Part shown: piece by piece, positions 34,523 through 46,824 of the stretch | How positions within the stretch are numbered: the first letter of the stretch is position 1 | Layout: every line of letters starts with the position of its first letter | Assembly (NCBI GenBank): GCA_025890175.1 | Contig: JANPYM010000002.1 | Span: 308,062-372,061 of the forward strand | Length of the DNA: 64,000 nucleotides | Direction: 5' to 3' | DNA from: Ciborinia camelliae | Taxonomy: Eukaryota > Ascomycota > Leotiomycetes > Helotiales > Sclerotiniaceae | Translations under genes and position numbers: made by a program | The notes under the pieces: model-generated | The model's database searches: none | Told to the model about the DNA's origin: nothing | The model's input: the letters and a program-made list of their open reading frames with translations, nothing else

Positions 34523-35844
34523 GCTTGAACACAAACGACAGGATACCCAGAGGTCATGTTCCGACACAAGACCGCTAACACAGCCATGTTCACCCCGAGT
34601 TAAAAAACCCAGTCAGCAACCGCCTTCCAAGCTGACCTGTCGTAAGATTGAGAAAAAAGAAAAAAAGGAAAAAAGAAAGACGAAGCAAACAAAGGTGCGA
34701 AGTCGTCTTTTATAGAAAAACCTATTGGTACGAGTAGACCAACTTAGCGTCGGGAAAGTAGAGCAAGCGGTGCAGATATTGTCATTACTGTTGTATAAGG
34801 AAGGAGCTCGGGTGAGGCCGGGGTGAACATCGGACACTGGAAAATTTGAACAAGAATACCTCATTTGGAGATTGAGAGAGTGCCAATTCAATTAATGGAA
34901 AGGGTGCATGGAATGATATATCAAGGATGAAAACAATCTATTCCATGATGACTACCAGACCCGATACTTCACATTTTTATATTGTGAAAAGCATGTTAGG
35001 TCAAATAACCACCACAACATCACGAACGCCGAAGCGCATCAACATTACCAGCTCTCTCAATCAAAGCAACTTGAACCTTCCAAAACCAAACGTCAAGTGG
35101 AAAACTCTCTGGTAATGCCCCGGAGCTATTGGTTCTAGCCTAACCTAGATCCCGCAGGAGAAAGTTTCGCTGATGCTCGTGTATTGCAGAGGGGAAGGGG
35201 AAAAGAGCACCGCAGTTAAGATTACAACGCAAAAGAAAGGCGCGGGAAAGAAAAGCAAGGAACATATGAAGTCGGAAAATCTGGAGCATCGATTAGCCGA
35301 GTTTAGCGTATTAATATCTCTATCTCTACAAGGAGGAGCATGTATGTACACCGGTAAGCATATGTTGTTGAACTGGAAAGAACTTTCCTGTTTTGAAGTG
35401 GAATAACCAGTAAGAAGTTCATGTAATTATGTCGAGGAGGGATTTCATACCAGTTTGGCCTTGCTCATAGAAACTAAATGGCCAATCTACCCCGCGATTT
35501 GAGAAATTCTACTACTAGTGAATTGAGGAACTACCACCATTAAACAACAGATTTCCCACGGATGAACATAATTAAATAAAACCCTTCTCTCCTCTTGATA
35601 AAATATAAAAGTTTCAGATATGCAACAAAACTTTTCTGGTGCACATGATTTACACCAGCTGGTCCCAATTTCTCCTGGAACCAATGCCATAAAGATCTGG
35701 AGTTCAGTAGACCGCCGGGATATCATCAAAATTCGTTTCTTCATTATTTCATACCTCATGTACGTACTAGTATACGGAGCTTATTGATATTTGCGCTCTC
35801 AAAACAGCTTGACTTCCCTTGCCCATAAAACCATACACATACAT

Positions 35845-38800
35845 CTACATGTACAAACTTGCCACGGCAGTGATATCCCTCTTAATGATTTCCTGGCAAG
35901 TTTGCATTTTCTGAAACAACTCCGGATCACCAATGATTCTCGCCGCGTTCCTCACCTCCCTGCAAGTCTCATCTAATCTCGTGATAACTCTCACGATAGT
36001 ACCTTCAAGCACATCTGTCAACTCCGTAATATTCTTGAAACTCATTCCTCGTGCCCATTCATACACAACTTCCATGAGTCCAAACCGCTCAGGATGGGCT
36101 TCAAAATCATTAGATTCGGACGATTGTTGGATGACTTGGTGCAACATCTGTATGTCCGTGATTTTCTGCGAAAGTTCGAGTATTTTAAGCTTGCCAGATT
36201 CCAGGGATTTAGGAAGATTTGGGACAATAGTTGTTTTTTCTTGGAAAATGAAGGCGCTGAGGAGAGAGACAATTTCCTCGGGGGTATACGCTGAGAGGAC
36301 GTTATCGAGAATAAGTTCTGTGAGGATTAATTCATCTGCAGAGTGTATCTCGCAAGCGACTTTTCCCTTAAGTTGGACACGGGAAGAGTCGTCGATGAAG
36401 TCGAGATCTTTGAGGACTTGGATTCGTTGTTCGTAGTCGGGTAAAAGTTGGAGATTGTTGTCGGACATTAGTTGGCGAAGTTGGATGATATTGGCTTGGA
36501 TTAGCCATTGATCGTGACACATTGCAAACTGGGAGCGAGCCTATTAGTATATGCCGTGACAATGTTAGTAAAAAATGGTAGGGGCTCTTACATGTTTCAA
36601 GAATGAGGGACATCTCAAACAACCAGCTTTTTGGGCCGTTTTAGCTTGTTCTGCGCGTTCTTGAAGATTCTCCCTCAATTGGAGATCTTTGATCTTCTCC
36701 CACCATACTTCGTCCCACACATCGCTCTCCCACGATGAACACAACTTGAAAAGTGTCTGCTTAGCGTTCTCATAAATTTCACCACTTTGAAATATATCAG
36801 GAACGACCCCCTTTACAATAGTGTGCGTGACACACTCTAAATCATTGACAAAAATATGATATGTCTTGGTAGTAATGTGCTTTTTGAGTTGTGGAAGCTT
36901 GGTGAACATGCCTCTGAACTCCGGCATGAACGGCAACAAATCAGTTGTATCCCATTGATCTCTTCTTGTTCTGATTTCTAAAACATGAACGAATAGCCCA
37001 TTCATATCTACGAACCCATCGCGAAGAAGAATACCAGGTGTGCGGACACCATCTTTATGGTAAACTACCAAGCGACCTTGAACGAACATCCTGCGACCGA
37101 TAGCAGTTGTCAGTGACCCAAGATGGAGCTCGAGAGTAAGTTGCTTGTAAGTTTGAATTGCTGCATGGCAAGCATCTAGATCTTGTTCACAAATATCGCA
37201 AGGCTCTCTCTTGATTTTAGCCAGGTCTGCCTCGGAAACCTTGACAGCTTTTTCATGTTCTGGTAGCAGTTGTTGGGTAGCATGTTCACTGAAACTCCTC
37301 TTAATCATCTCTTCAATCTTCAAAGCCTCAACTCGCAAGAGATTGAGTATCATGTTGTACGTCAATCGGAATTGTGAGCGAAGTTTTGAAGGTTCACCGA
37401 GAATCATTTGACGAAGTTCAGTGACAGGTGGAGCTTCACCACCTCCCGGAGCCACGATTATGACCGAACCAACGGTATCTAAACCACGACGACCTGCTCT
37501 ACCAGCCATTTGAGTATATTCTCCAGGCAATAGGTTTCGGAAGGATTGTCCATCGTGCTTACGATATCCAGAAAAGACCACAGTTCGGGTTGGCAGATTC
37601 AATCCCATAGCAAATGTTTCTGTGGCGAAAAGTACTTTAACTAATGTTTGTGCGAACAGCATTTCAACCATTTCCTTCACAATAGGCAGAAGACCACCAT
37701 GGTGAACAGCAATACCTCGCCCAAGTAAATCTCGCAATCGAACGATCTGTGGTAAGAGTCGGTCTTCTGGCTTGAGTCGAGCAATGGATTTCTCAATCGT
37801 CATGTGTATGGCACTCTTTTCAGTGGCCGTACAAAAGTCTTGATTGCTCAGGGCATCCGCGTTCTCCTCACATCTCTTCTTGGAAAAGACAAAAATACAT
37901 GCTGGAAGTAAATTTTCCTTTTTGAGAAACTGAACAAGATGTACCCATAACGTCTTATCTTGAGCAGCCGTTGTTCTGCCTCCAGGTCTACCGCCGCGTC
38001 CCATATGTCCTGGATTATGGCCAGCACGAGGAGGTCCGCCACCACCACGACCACCTCGCTGTTGTGGCCCTCCGCGTTGTTGAGCACCTCCTCGTTGTCC
38101 GCCGCCACGTCCATTCTGGCCTCTGCCTCTCTGGTTTCCTCCACCACGAGCATTGGGGGGTTCTGGTGCAGGTAAAGCCTTTGCTTTATCTCTTCCGGAT
38201 AGTACATCATTTGCAGACTTCCAACCCTTTTCAATAAACTTTTTATCTGCATCCACGATCTTATGAACGCCTTTATCAGCCCAAAGGTAATGTTCTAGTG
38301 GCACCGGTCTCTTGGGAGTCGAGATAACATAGATATCTTTCTTTTTGGTTCTTCCAACCCAAGACGCAAATTCGTAGGTATTCGGAACGGTTGCAGATAA
38401 CAAGATTAATGTTACATGTTCTGGTAACATGATGATTACTTCTTCCCAGACAACTCCTCTCTCTAAATCATTAACGTAATGTACTTCATCGAAAATGACA
38501 AACTCTACGTCTCGGATTAGATCAGCTCCCCTGTAAAGCATACTCCTCAAGATCTCTGTCGTCATGATAAGACAGCTCGCCTCAGGGTTGATCTGTACGT
38601 CTCCAGTAAGAATGCCAACCTCGTCGAAAACTTGCCGAAAGTCACGGAACTTCTGGTTACTCAATGCCTTGATTGGAGACGTATAGATTGCCTTGGTCAT
38701 ATGCTTGGCAGCAAGAGCAATGGCGTATTCAGCTACCACTGTTTTTCCTGCCGAAGTATGCGCAGCAACAAACACCGAATCTCCATTTTCTAGATGATAA

Positions 38801-39866
38801 ACTGCTTCCTTTTGGAATGTATCCAACTCGAATGGCCAGTCTCTCGCCATATCAGGGACCAATTCTCGGAAGTTTAGAATATCTCTCTTGACATCTACCA
38901 TATGTGCCCATTCTCTTCCTCCTCTCTTCGTGCTCGAGGCTGCAAGCGCACCATGGGGCTGCAAAGCAGGAAATTCTACCGGCAACATAGAATCAATATC
39001 ATCCTCTTCATCGTCATCGTCATCGGAGCTTTCCGCAGAAGTGACATCCTTCATGGCACAATCTGTTCCATTTGCAGACACTTCCTCGACTGGCTCCTCA
39101 TCTAAGAATTTCTTCACATCCTCTGCATCCTTCTCGTCACCTTCCTCCTTCTTCTCGAATTTCAAACCTCTGGTAAATCCTGGTGGTATACTCAGCAGCC
39201 CATCCTCTCCCCCAAAGTTTATGATTCTTTCCAAGCCCTTCTTCTCCGGCACTGTATTATCAACCCTGCCAAGTTGTTCATCCAGAGCAGCTGCAGCCTC
39301 CACAGCATCCAATCCACCAGGTGCAAAGGGAAAGAAACCTGCTGCTCCTCTCACGAAATCCGCCCTGTTTGCGGGTTTCCTCAGAAAAGAGGTAGAATTT
39401 TTGGCAGTTGCACTATTCGCTGGTACCGTAACTTCCTTGTAACCTGTAACTCGACCTTCTAAGCCTTCTCGCGTGAACCGTGTAATTGTGCGTGTCTGGG
39501 TTGGAGCGAGCTGAAAAAGGTCTGTATAATTTGGTGGTGAGTCCCAGCGCCTGAATAGGTAAGAATGGATATTAGTATTGTAAACAGCTTGAATCCTCTG
39601 AATGTTCAATCCAACTTAGTACATTGAATATTGAAAAAGGGGACGTACTGTTGAAGTTTATTAAGCCATTCTGTAGAAAACGTGGTTGATGGCGTCAGGT
39701 ACTTCTGTTCCAGCTCCCATTTGAGCTCTCCGCGGTCTTGTTTAATGCGTTTGAGTGGACGTTGCTCATCGAGAATGCTATCAATCCAGTCGTCATCGCG
39801 ATTTGTTTCCAAAATCTTTGACTTGAGATGAAGGTTCTCCAGAGCTGACAATAAACCATCTGCCAT
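35845..39866 (-). CDS. SKI2: SKI2-like DExH-box RNA helicase (Ski complex)
   Basis: Three exons (39866-39649, 39550-36592, 36540-35845) give about 1290 residues, close to yeast Ski2. Helicase motifs are all present: AHTSAGKT (Walker A), DEVH (motif II), SATVPN (III), FATETFAMGLNLP (V) and QMAGRAGRRGLD (VI). The N-terminal RGAAGFFPFAPGG block is a SKI2 hallmark that separates it from Mtr4. The C-terminus carries the DSHCT helical domain (VVYEWARGMSFKNITELTDVLEGTIVR). By family knowledge it threads mRNA into the cytoplasmic exosome with Ski3 and Ski8, acting in 3'-5' decay and antiviral or nonstop surveillance. An RGG/Gly-Arg-rich insert (about 38000-38155) lies between the two RecA domains. 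An acidic low-complexity stretch (SSDDDDDEEDD) sits before the helicase core. Confidence 0.93.
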
Positions 39867-40344
39867 GGCTATCTAAAGATCTTCTGCGAACCGTGGAAGA
39901 TTTTCAATGTTGTGAGTAGCTCTGGAGCTGTAAGTACCTACTAGGTAGGTAGGTACTGAACAAAAATATAGTGGGGCTGGAAAGTAGGTACGACGTCAAC
40001 CCCGCCATTACCGAAAGGCACTATTCATTCTTTTTGGAAGGTATTACTTGAATATTCAAAGGATGCTTCAATATGTCTTAAGGGCCTCAAAGCACTGTCA
40101 ATTATTAAGATGTTAGTTGGATATTTAAGTGGTTTTATATGTTGAAGGCATGCAATATATTGAAAGGTCTCTCCTTCCATCATTCAATCAATCAATATCA
40201 TGGTAAGATTTCATTCAGAAGGGCCATAAAAGCTTCATTCGAATGTAAAGAGTTCTATACAAAATGCTCATATCAATTGGATATATCAAACTTAACGCCT
40301 CGTAATCCTGCCATAATTCACCCCTAACGCCAGCCAAAATTCAT
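39867..40344. other. intergenic, CSM3 to SKI2
   Basis: About 480 bp. Contains the presumed SKI2 promoter and an AGTACCTACTAGGTAGGTAG tract (39933 on). Confidence 0.5.
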
Positions 40345-41482
40345 TTACCATCCCCCATTCATATCCATATCCATATCCATATCAGCCATAGCTTCCATAG
40401 CATCCATATCATCGGTTTCCGCTTGCACGGATTTTTCCATATTTTGTTTTGCAGGTTGATTAGAAGCGTTCATATCGTTCTCTGCTGCCAGAAACGCTTC
40501 GAGATCATCATCAAGCACTTCGTCATTGTTACCTTCCTGTTCCGCCTCTGCCAGTAATGCGTCCAGGTCATCATCTGGCGGTCCATCGTCTCCAGCTGTG
40601 AAAACCTTTGGAGGACCAAATAGACTATTGTTACCAGCCCCAAACACCGAAGTTGATTGTGCGGCTGGATTTTGTCTCGCGACTTTCGGAGTAGCATCAT
40701 ACATATCATCGAAATCCGGATCTCGATTTGGAACCGGCGTTTTCGGTCGTTCACTCGCTATGTTTTCAAATATTGGAGCTATTCTCGATACAGTTTTCTC
40801 TCGTCCGTCACCATCCCGTGGCGGAAGTTCTGGCTCGTCGAACAGAGAATCTTCGTGCACCGATGATTTAGGTTTCCCCTCATTAATCCAGTCCATTCTC
40901 GCAGATTGTATCATCTTCTTGTGACCCAACTTTTCGACCATGGCTAATGCGTCAAGAAATTTGGCTTTTGGAAAGAGATCATCGAGCCAGAGTTGATAGA
41001 ATGCAAGGAGTCGGGCTGCATCTGAATACTATTATTATGTGAGTATGAAACTGCTATTAATGAGAACTTTACAACATATACCTCGTGGCCTTTACCCTTA
41101 AACTTCAAATGATCTGCAGCCTTTTTCCGTAACTTTGGTATTCCTGCAGATGAAAGAAGCCTTAAGATACATATCAGTATCTCCAGATTCAGCTATCAGA
41201 CAGTTGAACATACTTGTGCTCATCAAGTTTCACCCGCGGAACTCGAGGTTTTTTGGCAACCTCTATTTCTTCATCAATGCCCAGTCCTGCACCAGTTTTC
41301 GCATTGCTTGCTGAGTCCTTGGCCGTTTCTTTATTCTTACTTCCAGGAACCACGTAATTTTCGCTGAAAGGATCATTTATACCTCCTGCATCGTAATCGA
41401 AAAGATCATCGAGATCATCGAATTCATTTCCACCAACATTGGGCGTTTCGGTGGGAAGCGACCTTGATGGCGGAGAATCCAT
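40345..41482 (-). CDS. CSM3: Csm3/Swi3 replication fork protection factor
   Basis: Three exons (41482-41214, 41160-41082, 41028-40345) give about 343 residues. The Swi3 domain spans the two introns: [76 protein letters not shown]. By family knowledge Csm3/Swi3 (TIPIN in animals) pairs with Tof1/Swi1 in the fork protection complex, supporting replication checkpoint signalling and sister chromatid cohesion. The N-terminus is acidic (FDDLDDLFDYD). The C-terminus is Asp/Met-rich (repeated MD, last residues NGGW) and contains more acidic patches (DDDLDALLAEAEQE). The start ATG 41482 was preferred over an upstream non-ATG frame extension. It is divergent from the complex I subunit gene across only 286 bp. 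Confidence 0.9.
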
Positions 41483-41768
41483 TTTGAAGATAGATAGGTA
41501 AATAACCAAAATGCAGTAGATTTATTCTTTTAAAATCCAAGTATAACTAGAATTTTCATGGAATTTCAAAAATCATTGTACAAGACGCGTCTTCGATGAG
41601 GGAAGACGCGACAAACCATAAGGCAAAAACCAATTTAAGTCAGGCAAAAGTATTTCCTCATGGCCCGTGCGAGAATCTCGAATTAGCGTTTCCATACTGA
41701 ACCTCCATCAAGAAATTGACCTCACCAGTGCGCTGAACCCCAATTGTAAGCAATTGGCACAATTCAAA

Positions 41769-42549
41769 ATGTCGAACACCGAACAAAGGCCATTTGTGCC
41801 TTCGAAGAAAATCAATACCGAGTATCCTGTAAGTTCTCATTATCTTATTGTTAGCATATTGCGCAAGGAACCCACCAGCTAACAGCTCCTCAGCTCATCG
41901 ACAGTGACCCGTACGTCCTTAAACCCCGCCGGAGGTATTGAGAAGAGGGGCAAAATGCTGATACATATTATACAGACATATCAAACGAGTACTTGGTTAT
42001 GCACGACCATCGGACTATGCGGTCGGAGCAGCGACGGCTACCGCAGGACCGGGTTTGATGTTATTGTGGGAACGAATTTCCCCTTCACTCGTTGGAAAGG
42101 GAGGATTTGCTCCGATTATGCGATTGTCGGGGGTTATTGGTGTTGGGGCTGGGTTCTTTATGTTTTACCAACGTTCTATACGTACGTATTTAGATCATTT
42201 CCTCTCCCCGCCTTTACTCGAACTGGGGAACTTTTTCTGGCATGTGCTAATAATCATGATAGTACGGTTCTATGGTTTTACAGAAAACAAGCGCGAGCAA
42301 GAAATGGATATGAGAGAAATGGTTAGCAAGGTTAAGAAGGGAGAGTCTTTATATGGTGAAAGCAGCACCACACCATATATCCAGGGAGTCGCATCGAGGA
42401 ACTCGAGATATGCAGGAGTTTGGTTGCATGTGATGCCTTGGTTCAACATGGTAAACCATAACCAGCACGGAGTGGATACGGCCAAGTATTACCGACAGGC
42501 AGAGAGAGAGTTGGAGGCTGAGAGGGCAGGAAAGACTTTCACGAACTAG
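41769..42549 (+). CDS. NADH:ubiquinone oxidoreductase 20.9 kDa subunit (fungal complex I)
   Basis: Four exons (41769-41828, 41894-41910, 41976-42181, 42263-42549), including a 17-nt micro-exon, give 189 residues, the expected size for the fungal 20.9 kDa (NUXM-type) subunit. The sequence runs RPFVPSKKINTEYPLIDSDPHF, then the membrane-associated GAATATAGPGLMLLWERISP and GVIGVGAGFFMFYQRS, and a hydrophilic tail SRYAGVWLHVMPWFNMVNHNQHG. It is a nuclear-encoded accessory subunit of the mitochondrial inner-membrane complex I. No other function is suggested. It shares a short divergent promoter with CSM3 and is convergent with TAD2 with 270 bp between stops. Confidence 0.88.
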
Positions 42550-42819
42550 AAGTATGAAGTGATGAAGGGGCGCCGAGGGAAAATCTGTGAGGGGAGAAAT
42601 CGAAGGAAACAATTGTAAATAGGGAAACTGGAGTCATGCGCTTGATCTTTTAGTTGCAGTATGAATCGTGGTGACCTTGTGAGTAGTGTCTAAGATGTCC
42701 ATATATTGACATCTTTTGATATTATGTCCGAGGTATCTGGATTGTCTATTTCATCCAAACCATACGCCGCCTACCTCCGATCTTCTTAAAATCACCCAGC
42801 AGATTAGAATATCTAAATT

Positions 42820-43778
42820 TTAGCCAGACTCATCACCTTTTACTCTCGGATCTATCATTGGTTCCACCTCTAGCTTCAATATCCTCTCTTTCTTATTTCT
42901 GGGTTCGGGGGCTGTAGCACATTAGCTTTATTTGTTTGTGACGAAAGGGAATACAACCGAATCACTCACCCCTTCCATTTTCCTGCACATAAAATCTCCT
43001 CAAGATAACAATTGCTTCTTCTCGCAACCACCCACCACTAACCTCATAATCACCCTCTTGTTTTTCGGCCTTTCCCTCGTCGCCCTTCCCCTTACCGTCT
43101 TCCTCGCCGTCTTCGGGGGCGTCATTGCCATCGAATTTCCCATTCCCAACATGAATATTCAAAACTCCACCATTGCCTCCAAATTTATCATTAACTGCTC
43201 CATACCACACTTTTCGTATTCCAAATTGTTGAAGTAAAGATGCACACATTATACATGGTTCTATCGTCACGTATAAATCCAAATTCTTCAAATCTTCCGG
43301 CCCATAATCACACCTCGTACTTTTACTCCCATCGCCCTTTTCATCATCACCCTCATTCCCATTCTGTCCCCTCTTTCTTTTCTCGCCCCTATTCTCATTC
43401 CTGTCGCCACAATCCATCTTGGGACTCGAAGACAGCAATTCATCAATAGCAATAAATTCTGCATGCCTGGTCCCATTATAGCTCCTATTGGTAGCATTCA
43501 TTCCTCTGGCCACAACCTTCTTGAGGACAGGATCAACAAGTACACAACCCACGGGTGTCTCGTTGGTGTTGAGAGCGAGATTTGCCTGCAAATATATCAA
43601 AATAAAGATCGAAATGGATGGGAACAAGAGCGAATACCATGGCGAGAGCTTCCCGCATGAAAAATATGTGTGTATCTATTTCATTTTGAGTCATGAATTT
43701 TGCGTCGGGTGGAAGATTTATTTCGGACGGTGCATCTGTATCTGAGATGGTATCTGAGGCTAACATAGAAGACTCCAT
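42820..43778 (-). CDS. TAD2: TAD2-like tRNA adenosine deaminase (wobble inosine)
   Basis: Three exons (43778-43638, 43585-42970, 42911-42820) give about 282 residues. The deaminase zinc motifs are HAEFIAID (H-x-E) and PCIMCASLL (PCxxC), with NETPVGCVLVD before and FGIRKVWYGAVNDKFGGNGG after; GWLREEAIVILRRFY is the C-terminal helix. By family knowledge Tad2 with Tad3 converts A34 to inosine in tRNA anticodons. A low-complexity charged insert (about 40 residues, GDRNENRGEKRKRGQNGN region) separates the two motifs, and a second acidic insert (EDGEEDGKGKGDEGKAEK) follows. A final exon after GTGAGT...ACAG adds APEPRNKKERILKLEVEPMI; without it the frame would end at 42962. That exon is coding-like and in phase, so I include it. 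Confidence 0.88.
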
Positions 43779-45074
43779 GATTTTGGATTGAGCACTAGCT
43801 CTCCAGACTTCAAGTGGGCAAAGAAAAGTTTCTCCGTGAGGAAGAGGAACACCGAGACAAGTTGAAGACCGTCTAAAATTTCAAGTCACCTGACGAATCA
43901 TGAAGAGAAACTCTCCAAGGTTTTAAACAACACTGTTAGCGCCAAGCTCATATATATTCGATCATAAAGTCTTGTCTTCGCAACCAGGTAGACACAAATG
44001 TAATAGTTCAGTTGATACTCAGGCAACATTGAAGAAACTAGAGAAAAAGATTGTACGAGTTTATCTCATCCTCAGACCCTTCGGCGATGTGTTACGTAAT
44101 CATAAAATGCCTCCTCTCGATAGTCTATAAACTGACCAATTAGAGCCATTAGAGGCTACCCGTACGATCACCGAAGAGTTTAACTGTGTGCCCCACTTCG
44201 CTAAATTGTGTAAAATACTAGTAATTTGCTCGCGAAATAACATATTTACGATAAAAGTAGTAAATCAGTTAAACTCCACGAGGGTCTGAGAATTTGTTCC
44301 AATTTTGATCAGTCACGAGTTTGGCAAGGAAAGAATTGAGGTGCACGGACCACTTCACAGTGCAGTACTCAAAAACTCTCCCTTCGCCTCGTCTCCTCCC
44401 TTTCTTTTTACGATACTCTAGTTGAGCTACCTACCCTTCTCCATGGTTATCTTCATGGGGAGTTTGAGTGAAGAACCATCTTAGGTTTCATTGGACACCA
44501 GCTACTAGTGAGTTTGATGTTCGAATATGGCAATTCAATCAAATTTTGACACGAGATGTGAATATTATATATCGGATTTGTTCAAATCTAGCGGACCCCC
44601 TTCACATCTTGCGTTCTATTACTGCCAGACCATCAACTTATTATTAGGCCTTTACGCATACTTCTGCCCTCAAGGTGGCTTGCGAGGTTGAATTGGGGGG
44701 TCGTGTGTCATATCTTCACAATTTCTGAAAATTTACAAGCCATTCAAATATGACAAGTCATGTCAAAATACTTCTTGATGTTTACACATAACTCATTTTG
44801 AATGAATTTCATCTTGATATTTCAGAAGCAACATTTACTTTTATAGAAGCTTCTTTCGCAAAATCAGAATGGGCCCGAGCACTCACATTGTACTTCTGAA
44901 CGAGGTTTCAAGGTTAGGTAAGTCGCCATTCCAAGACTTCACTGGGCACAAATGTATTGGATATGTTCTCAATTATACCACGGCTCTCACTTTCTCGGAT
45001 CTCATATTATGACCAGCTTTAAATGAAAGGCTTTTTGGATAGTTACCTCGCACATCATCTTAATCACCAATCTA
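43779..45074. other. intergenic region, TAD2 to small ORF
   Basis: About 1.3 kb with the TAD2 promoter. I saw no gene, repeat or RNA. Confidence 0.5.
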
Positions 45075-45505
45075 ATGCAAAAATGTATTTCACCAAGTCG
45101 GCTGTCATCATCACTTAATTACTTTTTCTGGTGCAACCCTTACCTTGCCCATCGATTCGTACGTCCAACTTCCTCGTTCAAAGCTCTATTTCAAACATCT
45201 TACCCGTCTCCACCGTCTAATATTTTTCTCTCAAGCCCCTTCCACGGGAGACCCACTCTACCCTCTCCCTTTCTCTAAGTGACTTACAACCACCTCCCAG
45301 TGCATCAACTCTCGAAGAAAGAACGCCAAATGACGTCTCCACAGTCGGCGATACTGTCGGCGAAGTTGCAAAAGCTCTTCCGGGGCCCACAGGAGCGATC
45401 GTGGGTTCAGTTGCCGCTGCGCTCAATGCTGTGGTGACAAGAGGGCTACAGGTGCAAATGCGGCAAGAGCGGCGAAAGAAGTCTCGCCTAAACTGGGAAG
45501 CATGA
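45075..45505 (+). CDS. predicted small two-exon gene of unknown function
   Basis: The coding match needs one intron: exon 1 45075-45158 (ATG start), intron 45159-45235 with GTACGT donor, GTCTAAT branch-like site and CAAG acceptor, and exon 2 45236-45505. This gives 117 residues. The C-terminal half has a helical, Gly/Ala-rich segment (VGDTVGEVAKALPGP, then TGAIVGSVAAALNAVVTRG) and a basic tail (QMRQERRKKSRLNWEA). The first exon is unremarkable (MQKCISPSRLSSSLNYFFW). I recognise no family. A minus-strand ORF overlaps it but is less protein-like. The gene is supported only by phase, splice signals and composition. Confidence 0.45.
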
Positions 45506-46824
45506 GTAGGAAATGTCAGTGCGAGGGCTCTGTATCGCACGAGCTGGGTATTCAGGAGAAAAGGTGGACTCCTTGGGTAGTTATATGGATATACTTGCTG
45601 GTCGGGTTGTAAAAATTTCCACATTGTCTCTTCGATTACTGCTATCTGTGTCATTAAGGAGGCGTCTTTTTACTTTTTTCTCATTCGGCGCATTAATTCT
45701 ACAGATGTTGTATTCATAGTTTATTTTATATGTCACAAGACCGACCACTCGTTACTATCCAGTCTCCATGTCGATTTGTTGTTTCTTTGCTCTATTGAGC
45801 CCTTGATCACAATGTATTTGATATTTTACTACAGTCATGGAGTTTCCCCATAAAAGTTATCTAGTAAGATGTTTTTTTGAATCAACCAAGAATCTCCACT
45901 CAATTGATAATCCACACACACTTCTCTTGAATAACACAACCGCAAAGCATGTATGTTGGAATCACATTTCCTCTCCAGGGGATCAAAAATCTTTCAGAAG
46001 GTATAAAACTGCAACTTTCTGGTCCTCCCCCTCTCTTCATCCTTTCATAAACATACAAATAACAACCTCAAGACTACTACCTATATATAAAGTCCAAGAC
46101 TCAAGCCAATCTCCAACATTCCAGTCGACCAGAAAAATCCTCGTCAGATTAACTCAGCTACAACTCACCAACCACAACATGCGTTTCCACTCCATACGCG
46201 AGTTCATAAACCAGTACATATTCATCAGCTGGTTATGCTGCCAAGTGGGTTCTCAACCCGATCTTCTCCTTTCATTGTGTCGATACCTTCGAAAGTCTAA
46301 TATTTCTGACAATATCATATTTAGTGCGGAGATCAATGGCTTCCTGTAAGGCTCTGGAACTGCTTGACATGTGGCCATTTCAAATGTTCTCGATGCATAC
46401 CAAATATTAGATGATGATGGCTTAGGAGTGGAGAGGGATTTCTTTGAATCTGGCTTAGATACAGATACAGATAGATATATAGACGAATGATTAATGCCTG
46501 ACTTTTTAATAATATAAATGTTTTTGACGAAGGAACAAAATATTGATGGTATCATGGTAGCAGACGGGTGTGATTTTGTGTGAACAAAGAACGTATTTTT
46601 CGCTGAAGTGGCGTCAAACATATTGATCTCACTAGCAGCAATAACAATTCAAAATGTTTCTACTCGCTCACATTTGCACCGCCAAGTCTCTTGCTTTCCA
46701 TCATTCATATATTCTCGACGCTTTAATAACTGTCCACGTGACCAAAGAATAGGACGTGACTCACATGCCTCGGAACATCCAATCTTCTTCAATTCAAGTC
46801 AATTTTGTGAAAAAGTCCGTAATC
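45506..46824. other. intergenic region upstream of second Zn2Cys6 gene
   Basis: About 1.3 kb. The ORFs at 45837-46349 (+) and 46253-46621 (-) overlap one another and show no domain; I judge them random. Confidence 0.5.

Larger units (their letters stand above)
31082..35844. other. large intergenic region between AlkB-like and SKI2 genes
   Basis: About 4.8 kb without a convincing gene. It holds a 12-bp array (about 31438-31530), a GGTA/GATA microsatellite (31588-31720), a G-rich tract (31742-31870), a TA run (32812-32830), a 33-bp dispersed repeat copy (33167-33199) and a local duplication of GGAGGCAGTGTAATACCAGA (34421-34452 and 34490-34522). The ORFs at 34613-34891, 35173-35406 and 35487-35759 have no recognisable domain. 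Confidence 0.5.

Noticed and set aside
45217..45654. Minus-strand 145-codon ORF overlapping the small gene
   Set aside because: Less protein-like than the plus-strand two-exon reading, and no domain.
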